Positions 50,579-60,307 of a stretch of 64,000 bases of DNA are shown here, piece after piece. Origin of the DNA: Paulinella micropora (lineage: Eukaryota; Cercozoa; Imbricatea; Euglyphida; Paulinellidae); the NCBI GenBank assembly GCA_019918135.1, contig WBZZ01000732.1:95001-159000 (forward strand). The letters run 5' to 3'. Position 1 is the stretch's first letter; each line of letters starts with the position of its first letter. Both the position numbers and the translations under genes were made by a program. The notes under the pieces were generated by a model. It ran no database searches. It saw only the letters and a program-made list of their open reading frames with translations, and had not been told where the DNA came from.

Positions 50579-53501
50579 CGCTTTTTTATTGGGCGTGGAC
50601 GCACGCTACATACTACTTCTGGAAGACCAAGAATCGCCCTACTCGGTACAAGAGATTGCTACAATCTACGCAAGTACCAGAACTACTGGACTAAGACCCA
50701 CCCACCCCGCCCCTAACAACATTACTGGATCTGGACTGTCAGCACGACAGCAAGACACCTCGACAGCAAGACAGTCGAGAAGGAGGAGCGATGACGACGA
50801 AGACGATGAAGCATACGGATCGAGACGTGGCGACTCATCATCGAGCAGCTCGTCATCACTGACCAGCTCGTCCTCAAGCAGCCCATCCTCGACCAACCCG
50901 TCCTCAGATAGCCAAGCACCCGCCCTCTTGCCTACTATCAACGTACCAACTGACCTGGATACACTTTTCAGCCAAGCAGACTACATCAAAGCACAGATCC
51001 ATGTCCGCTGCTTCCTTGTGGAAGCATGCCAAGAGTCGACAGCTCTACTGACCGTCCAACGAGCAGGAACCAACCCAGCGGTGATCTGGACAGCGATCTG
51101 CGAGCGATTCGGCAGCAAAGGATCGGTTTCCATCGCTCGCCTACTAATGCAGCTGTTCGAGACCAAGCTGAAATCAAGCAATGGCCTACCAACATGGATG
51201 GAGCTCTTGACCCAACGCTTCGAGCGCCTACAGTCAAGAGGAGTGCCTCTACCTGATGAATTCAGAGTCGTATTCTTGCTCTTTGAACTTAAGGAGTGCG
51301 CCTCTCTACCTACGGGGGATGTAGGGGGAACTATGTATTGGTCTCGTGCTGATGCTGACAAACCACGTTATAATGAGATATGTTCACTCATCTTACAAGC
51401 ATACCATGCTAACCAACTCTCTGCTGCCTCATCTAGGTCCTCGACAGCCCTGTTCACTTCGGCCACACCCGTTGCTATCAACAAAGACATCCGATGTCTC
51501 AACTGCAACCGACGAGGACACATTGCGGCCCAGTGTCGATCCACCTGCATGAAACGAGTCTGCGAGGGCCGACCGAAACACTCTGGGGCTGAATGCCCAG
51601 TCCGCAGACGACCCACGCAGCCAAACTCGAACACACGTCGCGGTGGTCGAGGGGGAGGACCGAATCAACGAGGACGTGGAGGCCAACCTAGACAGACCAA
51701 CACAAGACGGATTCAACGATCGAGCGGACAAGCCAACGCGACAACCGAAGTGGAAGCCACGGACGACGTCGATGATCCAACAGACGACCCACCCGAGACA
51801 TGGCTGATGCATTCCGCCGACTCCGACGACGAACGACCCGGACCAGAGGAGGACGAACCATCGCAAGAAGAAGTAGCCTACGTACAAAGGGGAAGTAGGT
51901 ACAGAAATAGAGCAGGACCTATCCAACTGTCTCCTCTAACACCCACTTCTGATACCTATAACCCTCCCACCCCCACTGAAGCATCGCCCGCACCGCACCC
52001 TGATTACATGGAAGACCCGACGAGACGCCCAGACATCCCATGGAGCTCGCTGACAATCACACAACGCATGGACGAGAACGACTACAGACGTGCCTACGTT
52101 CAATGGACGCGCATGCGGGACGCATTTCGAGCGATCCCACAAGGATTCCCTGTCCCACCTGCCCATTGGCCGCGACCTTGGTGCCCCCTTGGAACACCCC
52201 TCCACTATTTCCTTCCAAGAACGGATCCGTGGATGTTACCATCGCTGCTAGTTCAAGACGCGCCCGGCTCAACAGGTATTGAGCACATCGTACTGCGGAC
52301 AAGATGCCCGAGACGAGCACGACGTGAACCAGGTAGTTCACCGCAACAACCGCCGGAAACAACTACACAATCCCCGCGCGTGCCAACACAGAGCTTTATG
52401 AGCTCACCTGCACCGGAAGACAGGACGACATCAGAGCAAGACCGTCAAGAAGAGCAACCTACCTCAACGCCCATCGGAGAACATCGACAGCGACAGTTGA
52501 GTTCAACCAGCGCAGAGGACACCTCGATGAGCGAAACACCGCCTACCCCGTCAATGGCATACAATGAGGAATCGCCCATTTCAAGTTTCACGGTACCTAG
52601 TATCCCACCGAACCTGCAGACCGAGTGCTTTACCCCGTTGGCCCCGACGACGACTTCAGCGAATGCATCTACGGACAACAAGGACGCAATAAGACGCATA
52701 CAAGCCATCGAAGCATTACCCTACGGCCAACCAGTGCAATACAGACGTGTACCTGGAGTTTCACAGCCAACAGAACGACGATACACCTTTGCTTGGACAG
52801 ATGCACATCATTGCTTTCGTCACCCTACCACCGATGAGCTGGCCTACTGGAGCATCGTGAAGGACTTCCGACTACTCCCGGTGAACTGGGCACTAACCAA
52901 ACCAGACTGCGTCGACTGCAAGACTATACGCGAAACCAGACGCGGCAGCATTAGATGGGATTGCACCTACTGCGGCAACCAAGAAGGGAAACTGAAGCGT
53001 TGCAGCGGATGTCAACTCCTCTACTACTGCAACACCGATCATCAGAGGACCGATTGGCCGGCACACAAAGAGTTCTGCAACATGGCCAAGCGGCATCCAC
53101 TCATCAACCGACTTCGAGAAAGGGGAACGAGATGCGATTTACTCGGCATACCAACGGACCAGCCCGAGCTAGGCGACCTCGCATTTCAACATCTGTTACG
53201 TTACCGTGAAGGTGGACCACACGCACCACTGTTCATAGACACACCCACAATGGTAGATATGGCGATGAGCCTAGATGAATTTACGACGAGGGGGAGACGT
53301 GTGGACCCCAGGACGGCCACAATGGCACAATCACACGCCCACCTTAACTTCACGGAAAACGAAGAAGACTACGAGGTGACCTCTTCGACACCGAATGCGA
53401 ACTTAGCTGCGCTCGCCGCTACCACGCCGGACATACCCAACTTCGACGAAGCGTATACAATCAACGAGACGGACCCACCATGGACTATGCTCCCAACCTG
53501 A
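50579..53501 (+). CDS. Copia-2 gag-MYND polyprotein, on the strand opposite to RT
   Basis: About 970 codons, no internal stop. Order: N-terminal Ser/Asp-rich stretch, gag helices (LFSQADYIKAQIHVRCFLVE, VIWTAICERFGSKGSVSIAR), CCHC knuckle CLNCNRRGHIAAQCRSTC (about 51500), a Pro/Thr/Glu-rich linker, and a MYND finger CTYCGNQEGKLKRCSGCQLL then YYCNTDHQRTDWPAHKEFC (about 52970-53080). The segment LGDLAFQHLLRY after it matches the Copia-1 MYND segment. No ATG begins the frame; the true start is in the other inverted-repeat arm next to the 5' LTR. The frame ends at the start of that arm. Confidence 0.75.
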
Positions 53502-53826
53502 GGACGGGTTGGTCGAGGATGGGCTGCTTGAGGACGAGCTGGTCAGTGATGACGAGCTGCTCGATGATGAGTCGCCACGTCTCGATCCGTATGCTTCATC
53601 GTCTTCGTCGTCATCGCTCCTCCTTCTCGACTGTCTTGCTGTCGAGGTGTCTTGCTGTCGTGCTGACAGTCCAGATCCAGTAATGTAGTTAGGGGCGGGG
53701 TGGGTGGGTCTTAGTCCAGTAGTTCTGGTACTTGCGTAGATTGTAGCAATCTCTTGTACAGAGTAGGGCGATTCTTGGTCTTCCAGAAGTAGTATGTAGC
53801 GTGCGTCCACGCCCAATAAAAAAGCG
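50579..53826. repeat. 329-bp inverted repeats inside Copia-2
   Basis: 50579-50907 and 53498-53826 are reverse complements, nearly identical. The right arm is the original gag start in the element's orientation; the left arm begins the inverted gag body. Confidence 0.88.
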
Positions 53827-53924
53827 AAAAATTGGAATTTCCAAAGGTCAAATTCATCGATGGGTCTTTTCGGGAATTTCGGTAGCTTGAGTTGGTAACG
53901 GGGCGCATCCGAGGCTCAATAACC

Positions 53925-54320
53925 AGTAAGTACACTAGTAGACATTAGTCTCCGGATACTTGAATAATCGTTTGCGCTGAGGCACTTTGATCAAAGGTTG
54001 AAGGAACAATAATGAATTTAATCAATGGTTAGAAACCAATGACTGAAACTCAATCTAATTTACCATAAATTTATAGTGAAATAAATACCACAAATTTATA
54101 TACTGATCTTGTGGTCAGAAATTCAAGTGATGATTCAGTATGGGCCAATCTATACTAACTGGCAACTAATTGTGAATAACGGTAATATCAACGTAACGAA
54201 TAATAACTATGATACGAAATATGAAAATGGTAATGAATATGATCCGGTCAAATATAAATGTTATGTCGTGAAATTGACCATAAAAGGTAACAATATATTT
54301 AGTAAATATTATTGCTTACT
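53925..54320 (-). repeat. Copia-2 LTR (5')
   Basis: 396-base LTR; immediately inside, the minus strand reads GGTTATTGAGCC, compatible with a tRNA-derived primer site. The TGCAG duplication follows at 54321-54325. Confidence 0.93.
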
Positions 54321-55592
54321 TGCAGCAGGCTGCACGATTTCTTGTTCTGCGACCCGGAGGAAGGGATCGCCTTCAGACGCGCGGATGGTCGCAACAGCAC
54401 GCTGGAGCAAGCGCAGGCACAAGTCGAGTTCCACCACTACTCCTACGTGCTGCCTTCCCTGGAGCGCCAGCTCAAGATCGTGCCCGATTACACTAGCTGG
54501 CTAGCCTCCCTGACGGGAAGCCTCAGAGACCCAAACCAGCGCATCTGGGCGTCTTTCCGCAGCCAGCGAGCGCTGGAGTCTGTTTACGACGCGCTGGCCA
54601 AGGAAGGACTCACGTTTCCGCACCTCGTGAGCGATCCGGCAGCGCGCAAGGCATACGACAAACTGGTGGAGGAAGGCAAGGCCCCGCCGCATCACACACA
54701 GGAACTGGACCCGAAGAAGCTGTGCAGGCAGAACAGGCTCGCGGGCCCCAAAGAAAACTGGACCGACGAGCAGAAGGCTCGGTACGCCCAGGACAACAAG
54801 ATACGCAACGAATGGATGGAGGGCGCGCCCGCGCGCATCATAGACGACAGGACACCAGATAAAACCAAACAGCGCAGCCTGGCGAACATCGACGGCTGGC
54901 TGTGCCGCGGCGGTGATTGTAACTGTATCGATAGTGCAGACGAACGACACTGCGAGGGCAGAGCGACCCGCTGCATTTTCACGACGAGCGCGGTTATGGT
55001 GGCCGTGGACGCGAAAACACGCTTTAACCTCATCCTGTTGAAATGTGCGGACAGGGAGGGTGGGGTGGCAGTGACCGGTCCTACTGGCCGGGGCCTGGCG
55101 CAGATGCTGCTGCGGGCGCGCAACGTGGAGGAGCCCGCGGTAATCCTGGCCTATTTCGGCGAAGGGGGGCTGGGCCACCTGAGATTCTACGACGAGGCCC
55201 ACGCCCGGGCAGAGCAGGCCTGGCGACATTGCCAGCTGTTCAAGACCATCGCACAGAACTTCACTGAGAAGCAGGGGCGGATGGTGGCAAAGGTCGCCAA
55301 GCGGAGCACGATCACTGCATGGGCGCTCACGGGTAATACTCGAACGGGACCCGAGTTCACGGACGAGCACGGCCGCGTCCATCGTTCCGATCTCCCGACC
55401 TCGTTGCAGCTGCGCCTGATAGCGCGAGAGGTCGAGCACCAGCGCGACCTGGGCTTTGGCTGCTGGTGGAAGCTTTCCACCGATTTTATCATCACCCGCG
55501 ACCCGGCGGAGCCGCTGGAGGAGCGACTGCAGAAGCTGGCCCGGCCACGTGCCGGAGAAAGAGATGCGGAACGGAGCAGGAGAGGAGGATGA
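54321..55592 (+). pseudogene. TV-Pol/helicase gene, part 3 (helicase C-terminal half)
   Basis: After the second TGCAG the frame resumes SRLHDFLFCDPEEGIAFRRA. At about 54975-55160 it has CIFTTSAVMVAVDAKTRFNL and, further on, GLAQMLLRARNVEEPAVIL, corresponding to motifs V and VI of the origin-binding helicase family (T-T/P..., F(D/N)-x-(V/I), Q-M-x-x-R-x-R). This links the part downstream of Copia-2 to the motif I-III part upstream. The frame ends at TGA 55590-55592, overlapping an ATG-started frame at 55564. Parts 1-3 total about 990 residues. Confidence 0.72.
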
Positions 55593-56544
55593 AGAGGAGG
55601 GCAAGGAGGAGGGCGAGGAAGAGAGCGACCAGGAAGAAGAGGAAGAAGCAGAGGAGCAACGGTCTGCGTTGGCGAAAGATAAACGGTTGCTGCGCCTGGT
55701 ACTGACCCACCTGATCGACTGGGGGGAGAGCTCTGCCTACAACAACGTGGTGTGGCGCCAGGACGAGATGGAGAAATTCAGGGGCTTGCATACACTGGAG
55801 GAGATGCAGAAGCGAGTGGTGAATGTGCTCGTGCGGTACCCGGGCTTCTTCCCCTACGTTTCCCTAGTTGGGACCAAGGGTCTGGTGCAGGACTTTGCGC
55901 GGATCGAGAAGGCTCTGCCCAGGCTTGACGCACGTGTGGCCGCTCGGGGACCCGTGGAGCTCAGCGAACAGACGCAGATTCTCGCGACATGCGAACATGC
56001 AGCTCAACTGTTCGAGGTGGCCAAGACGGTAAGCCTGGCGCTGGGGAAGGCAAGCTTCAGCGAGCTCGATGCCAGCGCGTGCGAGATAGATTCGAAGGAG
56101 TGCGACCACGAACCAGGCACACACTTTACAGTCTCCTACGAGCTCCTACAAGAAAAGGACATGGTCTGGCGCCGGGCCTGCGACGACCTCTTCTATGCCC
56201 AGGCCGGGATCAGGTCAGAGGACAAGACAGCGTTCGCAAAACGCTTCAAGTCACCGAAGGCAAGACTGCAACACGTAGTGAACAGGTTTGGCCTCTTCCT
56301 GTCGAAAGACGAGGGCAGATCGAAGAGAGTGAAGGAGAATGGCTCAAAGAAGCGGAAATCTGTTCATGTGCTGCACAAGATGGTGGCCGGCGGCAAAAAA
56401 CCTATCAAGGGCCACACGGCCGTCTGCTTTGCCAAGCAGCTTCACGATGGACGGTACGGTACACACAAGCCGGCCAAGAAACGACAAAAGGTCACGAACG
56501 ACGCGGACACACGGAGCGACGCCGAACGCGCACAGTCTGAATAA
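55564..56544 (+). CDS. Acidic-N-terminus protein, possible helicase C-terminus
   Basis: 326 residues from the ATG at 55564. A 35-residue Glu-rich run (EEDEEEGKEEGEEESDQEEE) is followed by a helical region (LLRLVLTHLIDWGESSAYNN, RVVNVLVRYPGFFPYVSLVG, YELLQEKDMVWRRACDDLFY) and a basic Lys-rich tail. It overlaps the previous frame by 29 bases in the +1 frame, so it is either a separate overlapping gene or the helicase C-terminus after a one-base shift. No family recognised. The frame is intact. Confidence 0.6.
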   Translation: MRNGAGEEDEEEGKEEGEEESDQEEEEEAEEQRSALAKDKRLLRLVLTHLIDWGESSAYNNVVWRQDEMEKFRGLHTLEEMQKRVVNVLVRYPGFFPYVSLVGTKGLVQDFARIEKALPRLDARVAARGPVELSEQTQILATCEHAAQLFEVAKTVSLALGKASFSELDASACEIDSKECDHEPGTHFTVSYELLQEKDMVWRRACDDLFYAQAGIRSEDKTAFAKRFKSPKARLQHVVNRFGLFLSKDEGRSKRVKENGSKKRKSVHVLHKMVAGGKKPIKGHTAVCFAKQLHDGRYGTHKPAKKRQKVTNDADTRSDAERAQSE

Positions 56545-56626
56545 AAAATGTGGCTTTTTCCCGTAAAATTTTTTTAATGTTATTACAAAAAAAATTAATA
56601 AGCAAAAAAGTGTGCCTAGAAAACAT

Positions 56627-56699
56627 AGGAGCAGCAAGAGGGATTTGAACTGTGACAATTAAATCTTGTCTGTCTTGTTTTTATCCATTGAGCCATGCA
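56627..56699 (-). tRNA. tRNA-like relic
   Basis: The minus strand has a D-arm-like TGGCTCAATGGATA, a GACAA/TTGTC five-base anticodon-type stem and GTTCAAATCC resembling the T-loop. The T stem and the acceptor pair poorly and position 33 is not U. I regard it as a decayed tRNA or tRNA-derived element. Confidence 0.25.
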
Positions 56700-57036
56700 A
56701 CCCGACACACAGACTTCTTCTAAAGATAACTCGCTCCTATTTGTGGCCGGCTACCTACCGGCCCGGTTCTTCTTGGCAAAAGTGGCACTCGACTCGGCCG
56801 GCCCGACCAAAGACAAATTGCGGCTACTTGCGATGGTGCCGGGACTCATCTGGGTATCAGGCGCGATGAGCAAACAAGAGGAAGGCTTCCTGGGTGGACG
56901 GATCTGGTGGTCTGAAAACAGAGTCTGGCACGGGCTTCTCTATTTGCTTTTCTCTGCTACAGGCAAAGGAAAATTACTGGTGACAGATGCAGTTCTGGCT
57001 GCTTTCTATGGTTTCCAGCATTTTAGCAGAGAATGA
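56695..57036 (+). CDS. Small hydrophobic membrane protein
   Basis: 113 residues with three or four hydrophobic segments: LLFVAGYLPARFFLAKVAL, LLAMVPGLIWVSGAM, VWHGLLYLLFSATG and LLVTDAVLAAFYGF. The central GGRIWWSENRVWHGLLYLLF resembles a short membrane-protein motif (iWWn.xRxxH..LY) I associate with several giant-virus families; not certain. Located just before the RNR gene on the same strand. Intact. Confidence 0.5.
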   Translation: MQPDTQTSSKDNSLLFVAGYLPARFFLAKVALDSAGPTKDKLRLLAMVPGLIWVSGAMSKQEEGFLGGRIWWSENRVWHGLLYLLFSATGKGKLLVTDAVLAAFYGFQHFSRE

Positions 57037-57072
57037 TTTTTTTCTCTTGTGCCCATATGCAAGCACGCGCGA

Positions 57073-59345
57073 ATGCAAGTCCGAAAAAGAGATGGCTCTT
57101 TGGAGCCAATGGCTTTCGACAAAGTGCTACACCGCATCTCGCTCCTCGCAACTGACCTGCCAGGTGCGAGCGCAGTCGAGGTGGCCCGACAAACAATTGC
57201 TGGCATACGAGAAGGAATCTCGACCTCCGAATTGGATGGACTCGCCGCCTCGAGCTGTGCGGCGTTGGCCTCGTACCACCCTGACTATGCGCTGCTCGGT
57301 GGAAGAATCGTCGCTAGTGACCTCCAAAAAAGTTGTCCGGCCACGTTCCGGGACGCGATGGACCGTCTGCGCCTGTCCCTGGTGCCATCGTTCTCGGTCT
57401 TTGTAGGCAAGCACGCCGCCGCCCTGAACGCAATGATAAGACAGGAACGAGACCTCAATTTTGACTTTTTTGGCATAGCCACGCTCAAGCAAGGCTACCT
57501 TCTTAGAGACGCCGACGACGACAAGATTTGCGAGACGCCTCAATTCTTGTACCCGCGAATCGCGGTGGCTCTGCACCACGGCCTGGAAGAAAGCACAGAC
57601 AGCGTCGTCCGCAAGATCCACGAGACTTATAATCTCCTATTAGTAAGTGCAGGCCTATACAGCCATGCTTCACCAACTATGTTCAACGCTGGCCTGCGCC
57701 GGAACCAGCAGCTGGCTTCGTGTTTCCTGTTGCCAGTTCGAGAAGACAGTCTCTCGGGGATATTCGTAACCGTGAAAGACTGTGCAATCATTTCCAAACA
57801 TGCTGGAGGCATTGGGCTGTACATCGGCAACGTGCGAGCGGCAGGCAGCAGAATCTACGGGACGGGGGGCAAAAGTGACGGGATTCTGCCGCTCGCGCGT
57901 ATTTTGAACGAAACGAGTCGTTATGCCAACCAATCGGGACGCAGAAAAGGAGCTTTTGCTGTGTATATGCCTCCGTGGCACAAGGACATCTTCGATTTCT
58001 TGCAACTTCGCCAAAATACGAGTGCGGCGGAAACAAGGGCGCGTGACTTGTTTACAGCGCTGATGATACCCGACCTGTTTATGCAACGGGTGCGCGATGA
58101 CGGTGACTGAAAACTGTTTTGTCCGACCGAGGTCCCGGGACTAGACGAGTGCTGGGGCAAGTTCTGGGAATCGAGGTACATCCATGCCGAGAAAACACAG
58201 CAGGGCCAAAAAGTGAAAGCCCGGCACCTGTGGTCTGCCATCCTCAAATCGCAGACCGAGACAGGCACCCCTTACTTGATCTTTCGGGACCACGCCAACG
58301 CGAAAAGTAATTAACAGCACAGTGGCACCATCAAGAACAGCAATCTCTGCGCAGAGATTATGGAAGTGAGCTCATCCGAAGAGACCGCCGTCTGCAACCT
58401 CGCGTCACTGTGTCTGCCCCGTTTCGTCACAGAGGACAAAAAATTCGACATCAGCCTCCTCCACTCCGTCACGCGCAGCGCGGTAAAGCACTGGACAGTA
58501 TCATTGACCTAAGCACCTACCCCGTCCCCCAGGCCTCCAAGTCCAATGGGCTCCATAGGCCCATCGGTCTTGGTTATTCTGGATTAGCAGACCTCTTTAT
58601 GGAACTGAGCCTGCCCTTCGACAGCCCCGAAGCCGCCGCCCTGAACGAGCGCATCGCGCAAGAGATCTATTTCGCTGGGATCACCGCTAGTGTAGAACTA
58701 GCCAAGGAAAAGGGGCACTACCCGGCGTTCGAGGGCAGCCCCGCCTCGCAGGGCAAGCTGCAGCCGGACCTCTGGGGCGTGGAACTGAAGTCAGAGCGAT
58801 GGATTAGGCTGAAGGCAGATATCAAAGCCCATGGTCTCAAAAACTCATTGGTGGTCGCGCTTATGCCAACGGCGTCCACGAGTCAGATACTCGGAGTGAA
58901 CGAGAGTTTTGAACCGGTCTACAGCAATTTAATGGTCAGACGGACACTGGCCGGGGAACACGCGATACTCAACAAATACCTTGTAAAGGCGCTCGAACAA
59001 AGAGGCCTCTGGACCCCAGCGGTCAGAGCGCAGCTCCTGGCAAACGACGGCTCTGTCCAGAACATCGCGACTATACCAGATGACGTAAAGCAAGTCTTCA
59101 AGACGGTTTTTGAAGTGCCGATGAAGACACAGATGCAAATATCCGCCGGGCGCGGGCCTTATGTGTGCCAGTCCCAGAGCCTCAACGTGTATTTCGAAAA
59201 CGTGACCGAGCGCAAACTGTCTAGTAGTTATTTCTATGCATGGGAACTAGGCCTAAAAACCGGCTGCTATTACCTTCGAACCAAGGCAGCCACTAGTGCC
59301 AATCAGTCATGTATCGGTGATGTGTGTGTCATGTGTACAGTTTAA
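57073..59345 (+). pseudogene. Ribonucleotide reductase large subunit (class I), broken
   Basis: Reduces NDPs to dNDPs with a small R2 partner. N-terminal ATP cone: VRKRDGSLEPMAFDKVLHRI. Catalytic parts: HASPTMFNAG, the Cys of ASCFLLPVREDSL, GGIGLYIGNVRA, SNLCAEIMEVSS with the Asn-Cys-Glu set, HRPIGLGYSGLADLFMEL, ALMPTASTSQILG and SYFYAWELGLKTGCYYLRT, ending in a Cys pair (CVMC) like the redox tail. The frame is broken by TGA at 58108-58110 (where Trp is expected before LFCP), TAA at 58312-58314 (Gln expected after KSN) and a one-base shift near 58488. About 757 codons, a normal length. The first ATG is at 57073; an upstream GTG is unlikely to be the start. Probably of viral origin, since neighbours are viral replication genes. 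Confidence 0.88.
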
Positions 59346-59777
59346 TTAAACCAAATCTACAGACAAGTCCATGGCACTGGCACCGCCCTCGCCGCTTTCG
59401 TCGCCGGACAGGGACACTCCCCAAACCTCCTTTTCTGAGAGGTCCTGGTCCGGGTACCCCAGGCTATTTTCTTCTTGTTTGCGAATCTGCAGCACGCGCC
59501 AGGAGAGCGTGACTTTCTCGCTTTTGCTGCAAAGGGCAGTCGCCTGGACAACACATTTTACCACGTCGCCCTCCTGCAAGGTGGAAACATCTCCGCCTCC
59601 GAGGAACCGAGCTCCCGTCACGGTGACTGTCAGGCGCGGCGCCCAGGCGCAGTCGGACTTCTGGCTCGTGCGAAGCAGTGTGCAGGGCTGGTAGGCAGCA
59701 CGCACCTGCTCGTCGCTTTTGGCCATGGGGCCCGCCCTCTTCATCGTAGGAACAATTTTGTCGCGCTGTTCCACCAC
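59346..59777 (-). CDS. Unknown beta-rich protein
   Basis: 143 codons, convergent with the RNR gene (stop codons adjacent). Contains APRLTVTVTGARFLGGGDVS and EGDVVKCVVQATALCSKSEK, a strand-turn-strand pattern, and an acidic C-terminus. The frame has no ATG at its 5' edge; the first Met is at residue 12. No family recognised. The strong coding look and position suggest a viral gene. Confidence 0.45.
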   Translation of the reverse strand: MVEQRDKIVPTMKRAGPMAKSDEQVRAAYQPCTLLRTSQKSDCAWAPRLTVTVTGARFLGGGDVSTLQEGDVVKCVVQATALCSKSEKVTLSWRVLQIRKQEENSLGYPDQDLSEKEVWGVSLSGDESGEGGASAMDLSVDLV

Positions 59778-60307
59778 GAGGTCCGTCGGAGATATACCGT
59801 TACCGGGAATATCCGTTACCTAATTTGTCTTCATTGGCAAATTCACGTAAACTTATTCTCGACCGGCCCTCCTTGCTAATTACCTATGTAATACTATTTT
59901 TGCATACTTGTTTACTTGAGTTGTACAATACATCTTGTCTAGACATTCTTGAATCATCAAAAATAAGGCATTGTCCCCGTCGGGACTTATGTAGGCCAGT
60001 CAATTGTAGAACGGATAGCATAGATGGAACGGATAGGTGTCGTAGCTAGGGTGCTCAAGCAGCACAGTCTGTACCTCAGAATTAAAAGGTAACCACACTG
60101 CATAAGTGAACTGTAAACACTTGGACAATAATAACGGATTAGTAATACTGGGACGCTAGTATTGACTAGTTATTGAATATAGAGAGTGATCAATCGCCTC
60201 TCGGCATTGCCCACCCTCTGCGCTTAATAACCTTTTATTCCGGCAAGTACCGTTGCCCGTCAGCTAGTGGGTCTTCCGGCTCGGAAGATTTACAACTCTG
60301 TCGGTTA
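59778..60307. other. Gene-free region, probably Copia-3 LTR and leader
   Basis: No gene. From about 59875 composition becomes AT-richer and resembles the LTR style of the other Copia elements. The partner LTR would lie beyond the window, so its limits cannot be fixed. The gag frame is open from 60173 but the first ATG is at 60308. Confidence 0.4.

Larger units (their letters stand above)
48808..54320 (-). mobile_element. Copia-2 LTR retrotransposon with inverted gag segment
   Basis: Two 396-base LTRs (48808-49203 and 53925-54320) that differ at very few sites; each begins AGTAAG and ends CTTACT. TGCAG is duplicated outside. A purine tract (minus strand GAGGGGGAG, about 49204) marks the 3' side, so the element reads on the minus strand. 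RT/RNase H is on the minus strand, but most of gag (50579-53501) is on the plus strand, flanked by 329-base inverted repeats (50579-50907, 53498-53826). High LTR identity means a recent insertion. Confidence 0.92.

Noticed and set aside
54501..55604. 367-codon minus-strand frame opposite the helicase C-terminus
   Set aside because: No recognisable domain; the plus strand carries helicase motifs V and VI.
5389..59345. An alternative genetic code (TAA/TAG = Gln or TGA = Trp) to explain the in-frame stops
   Set aside because: Intact genes here end with TAA, TAG and TGA at the expected places, followed by promoter boxes and new ATGs. Trp is almost always TGG, and the stops inside genes are rare. 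Pseudogene decay explains them better.
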